Numbered from the stretch's first letter, positions 8,068 to 15,925 are shown. The stretch: DNA of 44,240 nt from an uncultured Eubacteriales bacterium (GCA_900316495.1 ONDC01000005.1:1-44240); one strand, 5' to 3'. Numbers and translations: made by a program. The notes: generated from the letters alone by a model not told the origin.

Positions 8068-9513
8068 TCAAATCTGTCCGGCGTCAGGAACGTCCTCAGC
8101 CGCTTGCTTCTGCTTCTGAACCACGCTCTTTCCGCGCCATGTGCCACGTTTCCAGCGCACAGCGACCACGATGCCGCGGACTATTTCATCCGCCGCCATG
8201 GCGATCCAAATGCCGACCAGACCGAAGCCGCACACGATGCCAAGGAGGTATCCGCCTACCACCGTGCAACTCCACATGGCGGCAATGCCAAGAAGAGTGG
8301 GAAATTTTACGTCTCCGGAGGCTTTCAGACTGTTGATAATGACAAGGTTGCTGGTTCTGCCGAATTCAAGGAAGATGCCGACAAACAGCACCATTCGCCC
8401 GAGCGAGACGATTGGCGCCCCGATTCCCGCGATCTCCGCGTTGGCGGTAAACAGTCCGAGCGTGAAGGGGCTGAGCAGAAAATTCAGGCAGGCGATACAT
8501 ACGCACACCACGAGCGCGCTGCGCATGGTTTTGTTGACCCGTCTATAGGCAAAGTCGTCATTTCCCGCGCCGACGGCGTGACCGACGATAATGGTGGTGG
8601 CCATGGCGACCGAGAGCGAATAAAGATAGGCAAAATTGCTCAGAATATTGGCGTAGATCTTCGTGTTGATGGCGACGATGCCGAGGGTGTTGACAAACCC
8701 TGTGACAAACAGCTGGGAGATATTATAGGAAATATTCTCCCCCGCTGTGGGAATGCCCAGCCGCAGCAGGGTCTTTAGAATATCCTTGGGGAACGGCTTC
8801 AGGAATCTGACCGAAATGTGACCGTCGATGAATACCGCGAAGAAAACAAACGCTGCCATCAGACCGACAATACGGCTGAAGGTGGTGGAAACCGCGACGC
8901 CGGACGCCCCCAGACCGAGCGACCTGAGTGGTCCGTAGAGAAAGAGAAAATTGCCGGCGACGTTGATGACGTTCATTCCCAGCGAAATGACCATGCCAAA
9001 GACCGTCTTGCCGTTGCTCTGGAATATCCGGGACATCGTGTCAAGCACCGCGTGAACAAAGAGAAAGCCGCCGACGATGCGCATATAGCTGCGCGCGTCG
9101 TCCATCATCTCGGCGGGCGTGTGCAGCAGGCGCATAAGCGCGTCGCTCCCAAGAAAAACGATCGCGCTGATGATCAGACTCAGCACAAGGTTGAAGCTGA
9201 CGCAGACGGTGTAGATCTGACTGATCTTTTCCCTCTGCCCCGCGCCGAGATACTGCGCCACCACGACGCCGCTTGCGCTGGAAATGACGGTGAAGGCGAG
9301 CGTGAGAAAGCCTAAAATCTGGTTCGCGTTGCCAATAGCGCCGACGGCAGTCTGATCGTAGCCGCTCAGCATGAGCGTGTCGGCATAACCTAACAGCATC
9401 GAAAGCAGCGCCTGCACAAATATCGGCCAGGCCAGCTTGAATACCGATGTATTTACCACATCAACGGAAGCTGCTTTTGATCCGACTGATTTTAAAGCGT
9501 TTGGTCTGCTCAT
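8068..9513 (-). CDS. MATE family multidrug/sodium antiporter
   Basis: A 481-residue integral membrane protein with about 12 hydrophobic segments in two similar halves, typical of the multidrug and toxic compound extrusion (MatE) family that exports cationic drugs or metabolites using Na+ or H+. The opening SVFKLAWPIFVQALLSMLLG and ADTLMLSGYDQTAVGAIGNA match the first conserved MATE segment. The minus-strand start ATG at 9513 has AAAGGA 10 nt upstream. The C-terminal tail is Lys/Gln-rich and cytoplasmic. It is transcribed alone and divergently from an AraC regulator, which may control it. Substrate cannot be read from sequence. Confidence 0.93.
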   Translation of the reverse strand: MSRPNALKSVGSKAASVDVVNTSVFKLAWPIFVQALLSMLLGYADTLMLSGYDQTAVGAIGNANQILGFLTLAFTVISSASGVVVAQYLGAGQREKISQIYTVCVSFNLVLSLIISAIVFLGSDALMRLLHTPAEMMDDARSYMRIVGGFLFVHAVLDTMSRIFQSNGKTVFGMVISLGMNVINVAGNFLFLYGPLRSLGLGASGVAVSTTFSRIVGLMAAFVFFAVFIDGHISVRFLKPFPKDILKTLLRLGIPTAGENISYNISQLFVTGFVNTLGIVAINTKIYANILSNFAYLYSLSVAMATTIIVGHAVGAGNDDFAYRRVNKTMRSALVVCVCIACLNFLLSPFTLGLFTANAEIAGIGAPIVSLGRMVLFVGIFLEFGRTSNLVIINSLKASGDVKFPTLLGIAAMWSCTVVGGYLLGIVCGFGLVGIWIAMAADEIVRGIVVAVRWKRGTWRGKSVVQKQKQAAEDVPDAGQI

Positions 9514-9577
9514 ACAGTATTATTCCTTTCAAAGAGAAAAGCCAAAAGCAGCCTATTGGATATAACCTCTAAAAACT

Positions 9578-9605
9578 TTTATAAAATAGAAAATAAATTT
9601 ATCAA
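9578..9605 (-). promoter_or_regulatory. Promoter of the MATE gene
   Basis: On the minus strand TTGATA (complement of 9600-9605), 16-bp spacer, TATAAA (complement of 9578-9583), in an AT-rich stretch about 65 bp before the start codon. Confidence 0.45.
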
Positions 9606-9611
9606 AAACTA

Positions 9612-9640
9612 TTGACTTAAGCTTACAATCATATTATAAT
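9612..9640 (+). promoter_or_regulatory. Promoter of the AraC-family gene
   Basis: TTGACT (9612-9617), 17-bp spacer, TATAAT (9635-9640). It lies back to back with the MATE promoter (only 6 bp between the hexamer sets), so one bound regulator could affect both. Confidence 0.65.
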
Positions 9641-9927
9641 CAATTTAGAATGATATACAAGCAGTATTTTTTCGGTTTCTTGCATTATCCGGCACTGGTT
9701 GAATCGGAGCATTGCCTTTTCTTTTTGCCTTGCTTTTGTAAAAACAGAATTATTAAGGCAAAATGTCTTTAATTCAAATTATTCTTAAATATTTTGATAG
9801 GATTACGATGGAAATGTTAGTAAAGTTTAGTGAAAAATGAATCGGGCTTTTTTAAGAGATTGACTTTTTCAAAAGACGGCTTTTTTTGACCTTGTACTAT
9901 ATGAGCATTCGTGGAGGAGGTAGGCTT
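9641..9927 (+). other. Long untranslated leader of the AraC-family gene, with hairpin
   Basis: No gene is visible. The leader of about 280 nt is AT-rich and contains a perfect 9-bp stem TTTTGCCTT (9723-9731) / AAGGCAAAA (9755-9763) with a 23-nt loop. There are also several short T-runs (near 9850, 9870 and 9890), but none follows a good hairpin. It could hold a regulatory element; no known riboswitch was recognised. Confidence 0.35.
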
Positions 9928-10815
9928 ATGTATCCCGCGGATAAGGAGATTTCGGGCTATATCGAAAAAAAGAGACACGGCGATGTGCTTCTGCCCTTTG
10001 TTATTTATGGTACCATGATGCCGACGCTGTTCTCGTCGTTCCCCCTGCACTGTCACGAGGAAATAGAAATGGTGCTCAACGACTGCGGCAAATGCCAGTA
10101 TGTCATTGCGGGCGATGAAATCGATCTCGAGTTCGGGGACATTCTTGTGATCATGCCGTGGGTGCTTCATTCCTTCCGTCTGGTCAAGGAGGACGACTAT
10201 TTCTTAGCCGCGACGTACCTGATTTCACTGGATATGATCATGAATCATACAGTTGACGTCTGCGCGTCGAAGTATTTTTTGCCGGTCATCGGAAGAAAGT
10301 GCAATGACTACTGCGTCATCCGCTATCAATCAGAGCATTACGATGAATTCAGATCTGTCGCCGTTTCGCTTTTTGACACTTATTTTGAACAGAATAAATT
10401 CTTTGAGCTAAAGCTGAAAAGCCTGATCAATGATCTGATGTTCAAGCTGCTGCGTTACGGCTATCTTGAAATAAAGGCAGAGCCGCCGGAGGGCAATGAC
10501 GTCCGCATTGTGCGTCGGGTGGTGGATTACATCTCGGAAAATTATATGGACAACATTACCCTCGCGGGGCTTGCCGAGCTGGTTAATCTCAGTGAGACGG
10601 GACTTTCGCGGCTCTTTCGTAACGTCACCGGCATGTCGTGCATTGACTATGTCATAGAGTACCGCATGACCAAGGCGATGGGACTGCTTCGCTCCACCGA
10701 CAAGCCGATCATCGAGGTGGCGTATGAGACCGGCTTCAACAATATTTCCTATTTCAACCGCACCTTCAAGAAGCACTGCAATCAGACGCCTTCGGAATTC
10801 CGGAAATATAAATAG
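9928..10815 (+). CDS. AraC-family transcriptional regulator with N-terminal cupin domain
   Basis: A 295-residue DNA-binding regulator. The N-terminal ~150 residues form a cupin-like ligand domain (LHCHEEIEMVLNDCGKCQYV, DLEFGDILVIMPWVLHSF). The C-terminal ~100 residues are the double helix-turn-helix of AraC/XylS proteins (NITLAGLAELVNLSETGLSRLF, then VAYETGFNNISYFNRTFKKHC). This architecture usually senses sugars or related small molecules. ATG at 9928 is 7 nt after GGAGGAGG (9913-9920); an upstream in-frame start at 9886 has no such site. It is monocistronic, divergent from the MATE exporter, and bounded by a strong terminator. Target genes are unknown, the MATE gene being the nearest candidate. 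Confidence 0.93.
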   Translation: MYPADKEISGYIEKKRHGDVLLPFVIYGTMMPTLFSSFPLHCHEEIEMVLNDCGKCQYVIAGDEIDLEFGDILVIMPWVLHSFRLVKEDDYFLAATYLISLDMIMNHTVDVCASKYFLPVIGRKCNDYCVIRYQSEHYDEFRSVAVSLFDTYFEQNKFFELKLKSLINDLMFKLLRYGYLEIKAEPPEGNDVRIVRRVVDYISENYMDNITLAGLAELVNLSETGLSRLFRNVTGMSCIDYVIEYRMTKAMGLLRSTDKPIIEVAYETGFNNISYFNRTFKKHCNQTPSEFRKYK

Positions 10816-10819
10816 AAAG

Positions 10820-10860
10820 AACCTCTCTGCACGGCGGCGATGGCTGTGCAGAGAGGTTTT
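10820..10860 (+). terminator. Terminator after the AraC gene
   Basis: Perfect 13-bp stem (10820-10832 with 10846-10858) followed by TTTT. It lies between convergent genes and may serve both, since an A-rich run precedes it. Confidence 0.85.
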
Positions 10861-10865
10861 GACGG

Positions 10866-11750
10866 TCATGAGACGAATTGATTGGGATTCCAGATTTCAG
10901 CACTGTATTTGATCTTATCCAGCCCCCGGTTGTCCACCAGATACCCCTCGGTTTCGGGCGTCTCCTCGGTGTACTGCGGGTGGTAATTGGGATTATTCGG
11001 ATCCGGGTCGGTGGGATCCCAGCCGGAAGCGTCGGGCTTCGGCATCTGCTCCTTCAATGCCTTGGTGAGCGAGGGGTTCTTCTTGTTTTCGGTGATATGC
11101 ACCGTTGTGCCGGCCTTGCAATTTTCGTTGATCCACTTGGCATTTTCCACGGTAAGCCGTATGCAGCCGCCGGAATCCGGCGAGCCAAGCGCGGCAAATC
11201 GTTTCTGATCAAGGGCGCTCTTTTTCGTGTCGGAATAGGGAACCGAATGGAAGAGAAAATGCCCGGTAATCTGCGTGGCGTACTGGGCGTAAAGCGGAGC
11301 GCCGTGGCTCATCATGGTGCGCCAGACGTTGCTGGCAGAGGTGCGGTCTTTTTTCAGCTTCCAGTATCCCGCGGGAAACTTTTTGGGATTCTGCGCGGTG
11401 GAGCAGAGCATGACCCGCACGGGCTTGTCATATCTGCCTGTGGAGCTGGTGGTAAAGACCGTGATGACCTGATTGGTCTTGTCCACCTCGATGAAATAGG
11501 GAAAGTCCGGGTAAAGGAGCTTTCCTTCGGAGGTAGCGGCAGCGTCTCCCTCCGAAACGCTTACCGCCGGTATGTCGTCGTACATCAGGTTGGTCTTGCT
11601 GACGGTGTATCTGGCAAGGTTGTCCATGTCTATTCCGTCGTTGACGTTGAATGGGTTGGTGAAATATTTTGCTATAAACGCGTTGATGATCAGCAGAATC
11701 ACGATGCCCGCGATGGCTGTATACACCTTTGCGGATGATTTGTCGTTCAA
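10866..11750 (-). CDS. Membrane-anchored L,D-transpeptidase (YkuD domain)
   Basis: A 294-residue protein with a single N-terminal membrane anchor (residues ~9-27) and an extracellular YkuD domain. The HXX...SXGC-type motif is present as GHFLFHS followed by SPDSGGCIRL, with the nucleophile at C196. Such enzymes form 3-3 peptidoglycan cross-links or attach proteins to the wall. A Pro/Asp/Asn-rich segment (PDASGWDPTDPDPNNPNYHP) follows the domain. TTG at 11750 is chosen: GGGGAG (complement of 11758-11763) is 7 nt upstream, and a near-consensus promoter lies directly before it. A longer reading frame to 11825 would start upstream of its own promoter. It is divergent from uvrC. Confidence 0.88.
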   Translation of the reverse strand: MNDKSSAKVYTAIAGIVILLIINAFIAKYFTNPFNVNDGIDMDNLARYTVSKTNLMYDDIPAVSVSEGDAAATSEGKLLYPDFPYFIEVDKTNQVITVFTTSSTGRYDKPVRVMLCSTAQNPKKFPAGYWKLKKDRTSASNVWRTMMSHGAPLYAQYATQITGHFLFHSVPYSDTKKSALDQKRFAALGSPDSGGCIRLTVENAKWINENCKAGTTVHITENKKNPSLTKALKEQMPKPDASGWDPTDPDPNNPNYHPQYTEETPETEGYLVDNRGLDKIKYSAEIWNPNQFVS

Positions 11751-11772
11751 TTTCGTTCTCCCCTTTTTTTCT

Positions 11773-11801
11773 ATTTTATTATCATTGTCTTTTGATGTCA
11801 A
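11773..11801 (-). promoter_or_regulatory. Promoter of the L,D-transpeptidase gene
   Basis: Minus strand TTGACA (complement of 11796-11801), 17-bp spacer, TAAAAT (complement of 11773-11778). Transcription would begin about 15-20 nt before the TTG start codon, a short leader just long enough for the ribosome site. Confidence 0.75.
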
Positions 11802-11842
11802 GAACGACTGATGAAATTTCAACATTATTTAATATTTTCCTG

Positions 11843-11871
11843 TTTCAATCGCGCGGGAAAGGTGATAGAAT
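11843..11871 (+). promoter_or_regulatory. Promoter of uvrC
   Basis: TTTCAA (11843-11848), 17-bp spacer, TAGAAT (11866-11871). No LexA-type GAAC-N4-GTTC operator was seen nearby. Confidence 0.5.
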
Positions 11872-11905
11872 ACTATTCATAAAACAATTGGGGTGAACAG
11901 AAGCA

Positions 11906-13774
11906 TTGACCATCTACAACGAAAATCCCAAGCTCGGCGAGCTGAGAAGCAAGTCGATGAAGCTGCCGCTGCTGCCGGGCGTGTACATCATGCGCGACAA
12001 ACGCGACAGGATAATTTATATAGGCAAGGCGAAGGCGCTCAAAAACCGCGTCAGCCAGTACTTCGGCTCCCAGGAGGGACACGCCGAAAAGGTGCGGCGC
12101 ATGGTGGAGAACGTCGATCATTTTGAATACATCATCACCGACACCGAATACGAGGCGCTGGTGCTGGAATGCAGCCTGATCAAGCTGCACAAGCCCAAGT
12201 ACAATATCCTGCTCAAGGACGATAAGGGCTACCATTATATCAAGATAACCAACGAGGAATACCCCCGCATTATCGAGGCCAAAAAGGCGGAGGACGACGG
12301 CGCGGAATACCTCGGCCCCTACACGGGCAGCTTTGCCGTCCGGCAGTCGGTGGACGAGGCTTGCAAGATCTTCAAAATTCCCACCTGCCGCCGCAGCTTC
12401 CCCCGCGACATCGGCAAGGGAAGACCCTGCCTGAATTATTCCATCGGGCTGTGCCTTGCCCCCTGCCGGGGAAGGCTGAAAAAGGAGATCTACGATGAAG
12501 CCGTCAGCGAAGCGCGGGATTTCCTCAAGGGCGGCACCAATACTTCCATCACCCGACTCACCGAGCGCATGAACGAGTGCGCCGAGCGGCTGGAATTTGA
12601 AAAGGCAGCCCGCCTTCGCGACAGGATCAACGCCCTCCGCAAGATGAGCGACAAGCAGAAGGTCATCATGACCTCGGTGGAGGAGCAGGACGTAATCGCC
12701 CTTGCGCAGGGATCGGGAAGCACCTGCTTCGAGGTGTTCCGGTTCCGTGGCGGCAGGCTGGTCGACAGGGAGCAGTTCCTCATCGATGAGACAATGGGAG
12801 AGCTGTCTCTCTGCCGCTCGGAATTCATCAAGCAATACTACTCCATGCGCGAGGTACCGCCGAGAGTGACGGTAGACGGAGAGGTGGAGGATGCGGAGCT
12901 GCTGGAGCAGATGTTGACCGAAAAGCTGGCGGATAAGCACGGGAAGAAGGTGCGCATCACGGTTCCGCAGAAGGGCGAGCAGCAGCATATTGTGGAAATG
13001 TGCCGCCAGAACGCCGCCGAGTATCTGGCGCAGGCGAAGGGCAGAACCGGAGAGGTCACGGCGGCGGTTGACGAGCTGGGCAGGCTGTTGGGGCTGGATT
13101 CCCCGCCGGAATACATCGAGTCCTACGACATTTCCAACACGCAGGGCGAGGACAACGTCGCCGGCATGGTGGTCTTTGAAAACGGCAGACCGCTCAAATC
13201 CGCCTACCGCAAATTTAAAATCAAGACGGTGGAGGGACAGGATGACTACGGTTCCATGCGGGAGGTCATCACCCGGAGAATTCAGGAATATTACGGGCAC
13301 AGGGAAGAGGGCAAGGGCTTCGGAAGGCTGCCCGACCTGATTCTTCTGGACGGCGGCGAGGGACACGTCAACGCCATCCGCCCGCTGATAGAAGCCTCCG
13401 GACTTCCCATCGCGCTCTTCGGCATGGTCAAGGACAGCAAGCACAAAACCCGCGCCATTGCGGCGGGCGGCAGGGAGATTTCCCTGACCCGCAGCCGGGC
13501 GGCGTTCACGCTGGTATCGTCGATACAGGACGAGGTGCATCGCTTTGCCATCACCTATCACCACGCGAGTCACGGACGATCCGTTATCCGCAGCAGTCTG
13601 ACCGAGATCGAGGGTATCGGCCCCGCACGCGCACGGGAGCTTCTGAAGCGTTTCAGGAAAATCTCCGCGGTTTACGACGCGTCGGTCGAGGAGCTTTGCG
13701 AGGTCAAGGGTATGAACCGCACGGCGGCGGAGAATATCAAGGCGCGCAAAAAGAAAAAGGACGCGGAGACGTGA
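11906..13774 (+). CDS. uvrC: Excinuclease ABC subunit C
   Basis: Nuclease subunit of nucleotide excision repair; it binds the UvrB-DNA complex and cuts on both sides of the lesion. The 622 residues show, in order, a GIY-YIG nuclease domain for the 3' cut (GVYIM at 25-29, IIYIGKAKALKNRV at 36-49), a cysteine-bearing segment (CLNYSIGLCLAPC), and a UVR motif that contacts UvrB (LEFEKAARLRDRINALRK, ~228-245). The RNase H-like domain for the 5' cut (ESYDISNTQGEDNVAGMVV, LLDGGEGH) comes next, and two C-terminal helix-hairpin-helix repeats complete it. The start is TTG at 11906 after GGGGTGA (11890-11896). It is monocistronic. uvrB and uvrA lie about 29 kb downstream. Confidence 0.97.
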   Translation: MTIYNENPKLGELRSKSMKLPLLPGVYIMRDKRDRIIYIGKAKALKNRVSQYFGSQEGHAEKVRRMVENVDHFEYIITDTEYEALVLECSLIKLHKPKYNILLKDDKGYHYIKITNEEYPRIIEAKKAEDDGAEYLGPYTGSFAVRQSVDEACKIFKIPTCRRSFPRDIGKGRPCLNYSIGLCLAPCRGRLKKEIYDEAVSEARDFLKGGTNTSITRLTERMNECAERLEFEKAARLRDRINALRKMSDKQKVIMTSVEEQDVIALAQGSGSTCFEVFRFRGGRLVDREQFLIDETMGELSLCRSEFIKQYYSMREVPPRVTVDGEVEDAELLEQMLTEKLADKHGKKVRITVPQKGEQQHIVEMCRQNAAEYLAQAKGRTGEVTAAVDELGRLLGLDSPPEYIESYDISNTQGEDNVAGMVVFENGRPLKSAYRKFKIKTVEGQDDYGSMREVITRRIQEYYGHREEGKGFGRLPDLILLDGGEGHVNAIRPLIEASGLPIALFGMVKDSKHKTRAIAAGGREISLTRSRAAFTLVSSIQDEVHRFAITYHHASHGRSVIRSSLTEIEGIGPARARELLKRFRKISAVYDASVEELCEVKGMNRTAAENIKARKKKKDAET

Positions 13775-13924
13775 TAGGGCTGCTTTTCTTGACGTGCTTG
13801 TAGAATATGCCAAAAATCAATATGCTATTTTGGCAAATAAAGCAGCGGACACATATTACACTTTTGTAAGTTTCGACATATTTGATACAAAATACTTTAC
13901 AGCGAAAAAAATATGCTGTATAAT
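13775..13924 (+). promoter_or_regulatory. uvrC-rsmD intergenic region: hairpin and rsmD promoter
   Basis: A promoter TTTACA (13896-13901), 17-bp spacer, TATAAT (13919-13924) drives rsmD-coaD. TACAGC (13899-13904) and GCTGTA (13915-13920) form an inverted repeat bridging the two hexamers, a possible operator. Farther upstream an 8-bp hairpin TGCCAAAA (13808-13815) / TTTTGGCA (13828-13835) lies behind uvrC. It lacks a T-run, so it is only a weak candidate terminator. No gene was seen in the 226-bp gap. Confidence 0.6.
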
Positions 13925-14000
13925 AACTCAGAGAAACGCTTGGCATGTTGCGTTGGCGTTTCCGAAGCAAAGTAATGTGCAGGCGAAAGGATGGCTGCCG

Positions 14001-14579
14001 ATGAGAGTGATCACAGGCACTGCGAGAGGCAGACGTCTCCGGACTTTGGAGGGCAATGACGTAAGACCCACCACCGACCGTGTCAAGGAGGCGGTTTTCA
14101 GCGTCATTCAGTTTGACATTGAGGGGCGCAGGATCCTCGATCTCTTTGCCGGAAGCGGTCAGATGGGCATCGAGGCTCTCAGCCGCGGTGCGTCGGAGGC
14201 GGTATTTGTCGACAGCTCGCCCGATTCGATTGCGGTGGTCAGGGATAATCTCAGAACCTGCGGTCTGAACGGGGCGGCGGTCGTGGTGCAGGGCGACGCG
14301 CTTTCCTATCTCGCTCCCCGTGCGGGACGGCGGGAATTTGACTTCGCGTTCCTCGACCCGCCTTACGGCAGGGGCATTCTGCAATCCGCGCTTCCGGCGG
14401 TCGCTGCGGTCATGAAGCCGGGCGGCGCGATCATCTGCGAATCTCCGTCCGATGAGGCGCTTCCGGAATCGGTGGGAGAGTTTTCCGTCGACCGTCAGTA
14501 TCGCTACGGCAGGATCAAGGTGACGTTTTACCGTGTTCCCGAGGGGAAAGCAATCACGAATGGGGGAGATGACGAGTGA
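14001..14579 (+). CDS. rsmD: 16S rRNA (guanine966-N2)-methyltransferase
   Basis: A 192-residue SAM-dependent methyltransferase that modifies G966 of 16S rRNA. It opens with the family-typical MRVITGTARGRRL. It also shows VRPTTDRVKEAVFSVI, the SAM-binding loop ILDLFAGSGQMGIEALSRGA, and the catalytic FLDPPY motif (N2-amino methyltransferase type). ATG at 14001 has AAAGGA (13986-13991) upstream; the frame stays open leftwards to 13794, but that stretch contains the promoter and does not look coding. The stop overlaps the GTG start of coaD by 4 nt, a pairing (rsmD-coaD) widely conserved in Firmicutes. Confidence 0.95.
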   Translation: MRVITGTARGRRLRTLEGNDVRPTTDRVKEAVFSVIQFDIEGRRILDLFAGSGQMGIEALSRGASEAVFVDSSPDSIAVVRDNLRTCGLNGAAVVVQGDALSYLAPRAGRREFDFAFLDPPYGRGILQSALPAVAAVMKPGGAIICESPSDEALPESVGEFSVDRQYRYGRIKVTFYRVPEGKAITNGGDDE

Positions 14580-15067
14580 ATATCGCTATTTGCCCCGGCA
14601 GCTTTGATCCCATTACACTTGGGCATCTTGACATCATCCAGAGAGCCTCGCTGATGTTTGACAAGGTGTATGTCGCCGTGCTGGTCAATCCGAGCAAGAA
14701 CCCTTCGTTTACCGCGAAGGAGCGGATGGACATGATAAAGAAGGCTGTGTCAGGGATTCCCAATGTGGAGGTGGAGTGCTTTGACGGGCTTCTGGCGGAT
14801 TACGCGCGTTTGCGCTGTGCGCACACCATTGTCAAGGGACTGCGCGCGGTCACGGACTTTGAATATGAATTCCAGCTTGCGCTCATCAACCGCAAGCTCA
14901 ACCCGGAGATCGATACCGTTTTTCTCACGTCCGGCGCGCAGCACATGTATCTTTCCTCCAGCTTTGTCAAATCCATCGCGCAGTTCGGCGGAGATATTTC
15001 GGATTTTGTGCCGGAATGCATCTGCCGTGAGATCAGCGAAAGGCTTTCGCGGCGGGATGAGAAATGA
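14576..15067 (+). CDS. coaD: Phosphopantetheine adenylyltransferase
   Basis: Transfers AMP from ATP to 4'-phosphopantetheine, the penultimate step of coenzyme A synthesis. The 163-residue length is typical. The nucleotidyltransferase motif GSFDPITLGHLDI is at residues 8-20, and the ISSSxVK-type motif appears as YLSSSFVKSIAQFGGDI near the C-terminus. GTG at 14576 overlaps the rsmD stop (GTGA) and is preceded by GGGGGAGA. It is second in the rsmD-coaD operon. Confidence 0.96.
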   Translation: MNIAICPGSFDPITLGHLDIIQRASLMFDKVYVAVLVNPSKNPSFTAKERMDMIKKAVSGIPNVEVECFDGLLADYARLRCAHTIVKGLRAVTDFEYEFQLALINRKLNPEIDTVFLTSGAQHMYLSSSFVKSIAQFGGDISDFVPECICREISERLSRRDEK

Positions 15068-15133
15068 GCTGTTCATCATTCGGCGTAAAAAAACCAATTA
15101 TATAAACTATTAAACAAAAGGAGATCATTTATT

Positions 15134-15658
15134 ATGAGAAGCATAGAAGAACTGCTTGCAAGCATTGATGACATTATGGACAGGGCGAAGGCTGTGCCCT
15201 TCAGCTCCGATAAGTGCATTGTCGACGCGCGTGAGCTGAATTCCGTCATCGACGAGATCAGAATGAACCTTCCCCAGGAAATCCGTCAGTCCAAGGCGGT
15301 TATGACCGATCGCGACAATATCATCGCTGGCGCTACCAAGGAGGCTGACGAGATTACCAATAAGGCAAAGGAGAGAGCCAGAGCGCTGGTCAATCAGGAG
15401 GCAATCTTCAAGGAGGCAAAGGAAAAGGCGGAGAAGATCATTACCGCCGCCGAGGAGCAGGCAAATGAAATTCTGAGAGGCGCCTTCACCTTCTCCGACA
15501 ATATTCTCCTTGATACCGAGAACGCCGTCAACCAGAATCTTGAGACCGTCAGACAGGCGCGCAAGAACCTTCGCACGGCAGTCAAGACCAGAGCGGCTGC
15601 CAACCGCGCCAGACACGCCGAGAATGAAGACCAGTCGTCTGATTCTGAACAGGAGTAA
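15134..15658 (+). CDS. Coiled-coil protein of unknown function between coaD and the dcw cluster
   Basis: A 174-residue hydrophilic, mostly helical protein with no signal peptide or membrane segment. The middle (about 60-125) is an Ala/Lys/Glu-rich heptad pattern resembling the stalk of DivIVA-like proteins or of rotary-ATPase E/H subunits (ATKEADEITNKAKERARAL, AKEKAEKIITAAEEQANEIL). The tail is acidic and disordered (ENEDQSSDSEQE). ATG at 15134 has AAAGGAGATC 7-8 nt upstream. It follows coaD by 66 nt, probably in the same transcript, and ends at a strong terminator. Genes of this kind beside coaD are often annotated as ATPase; no nucleotide-binding motif is present here. A scaffolding or division-related role is only a guess. 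Confidence 0.8.
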   Translation: MRSIEELLASIDDIMDRAKAVPFSSDKCIVDARELNSVIDEIRMNLPQEIRQSKAVMTDRDNIIAGATKEADEITNKAKERARALVNQEAIFKEAKEKAEKIITAAEEQANEILRGAFTFSDNILLDTENAVNQNLETVRQARKNLRTAVKTRAAANRARHAENEDQSSDSEQE

Positions 15659-15698
15659 TTTTTCCGTACGCGCTCACATAACTTATATTAAACAGACA

Positions 15699-15757
15699 AG
15701 CCGTCTGTGTTGCCCCTGTATACAACAGGAGAAACACAGACGGCTGTTATTTTTTTC
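15699..15757 (+). terminator. Terminator of the rsmD-coaD-coiled-coil operon
   Basis: 13-bp stem (15699-15711 with 15733-15745) with an inner CCTGT/ACAGG stem, followed by GTTATTTTTTTC. Confidence 0.92.
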
Positions 15758-15838
15758 ATTATTAATTATTCAATAAATAATCTTGCGCCTAAAATGAAAT
15801 ACATATAATTTTTTTTCAGGGAAAAATGAATAAATGCA

Positions 15839-15867
15839 TTGACATTTAAACAGAATGACCTTATAAT
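15839..15867 (+). promoter_or_regulatory. Promoter of the dcw (mraZ) operon
   Basis: TTGACA (15839-15844), 17-bp spacer, TATAAT (15862-15867): a full consensus sigma-A promoter. Transcription would begin near 15874, giving mraZ a leader of about 270 nt. Confidence 0.88.
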
Positions 15868-15873
15868 TAAAGC

Positions 15874-15924
15874 AAGGTGGGGACTCAGAACATAAAAGTG
15901 GTAAGTCAAACTATAAAAGTGGGG
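15874..15924 (+). promoter_or_regulatory. Three direct repeats, probable MraZ operator boxes
   Basis: AAGGTGGGG (15874-15882), AAAAGTGG (15894-15901) and AAAAGTGGGG (15915-15924) repeat with the T of GTG at 15878, 15899 and 15920, exactly 21 bp (two helical turns) apart. They resemble known MraZ targets (TGGGN in E. coli, AAAGTGG-like in mollicutes). They lie from the transcription start onward, a position suited to autorepression by the mraZ product. Confidence 0.7.
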
Positions 15925-15925
15925 C

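Noticed and set aside
8104..8778. Plus-strand frame opposite the 3' half of the MATE gene
   Set aside because: The minus strand encodes a continuous membrane transporter; the plus-strand frame is a hydrophilic His/Asp-rich shadow typical of antisense to membrane proteins.
11873..13813. A 646-codon open frame antisense to uvrC
   Set aside because: uvrC on the other strand has all family motifs; the antisense frame is low-complexity, lacks a ribosome site and follows from the codon bias of this GC-rich gene.
13794..14000. N-terminal extension of rsmD to an ATG-less earlier start
   Set aside because: The stretch contains the rsmD promoter and a hairpin; RsmD proteins begin at the MRVITGTARG motif encoded from 14001.
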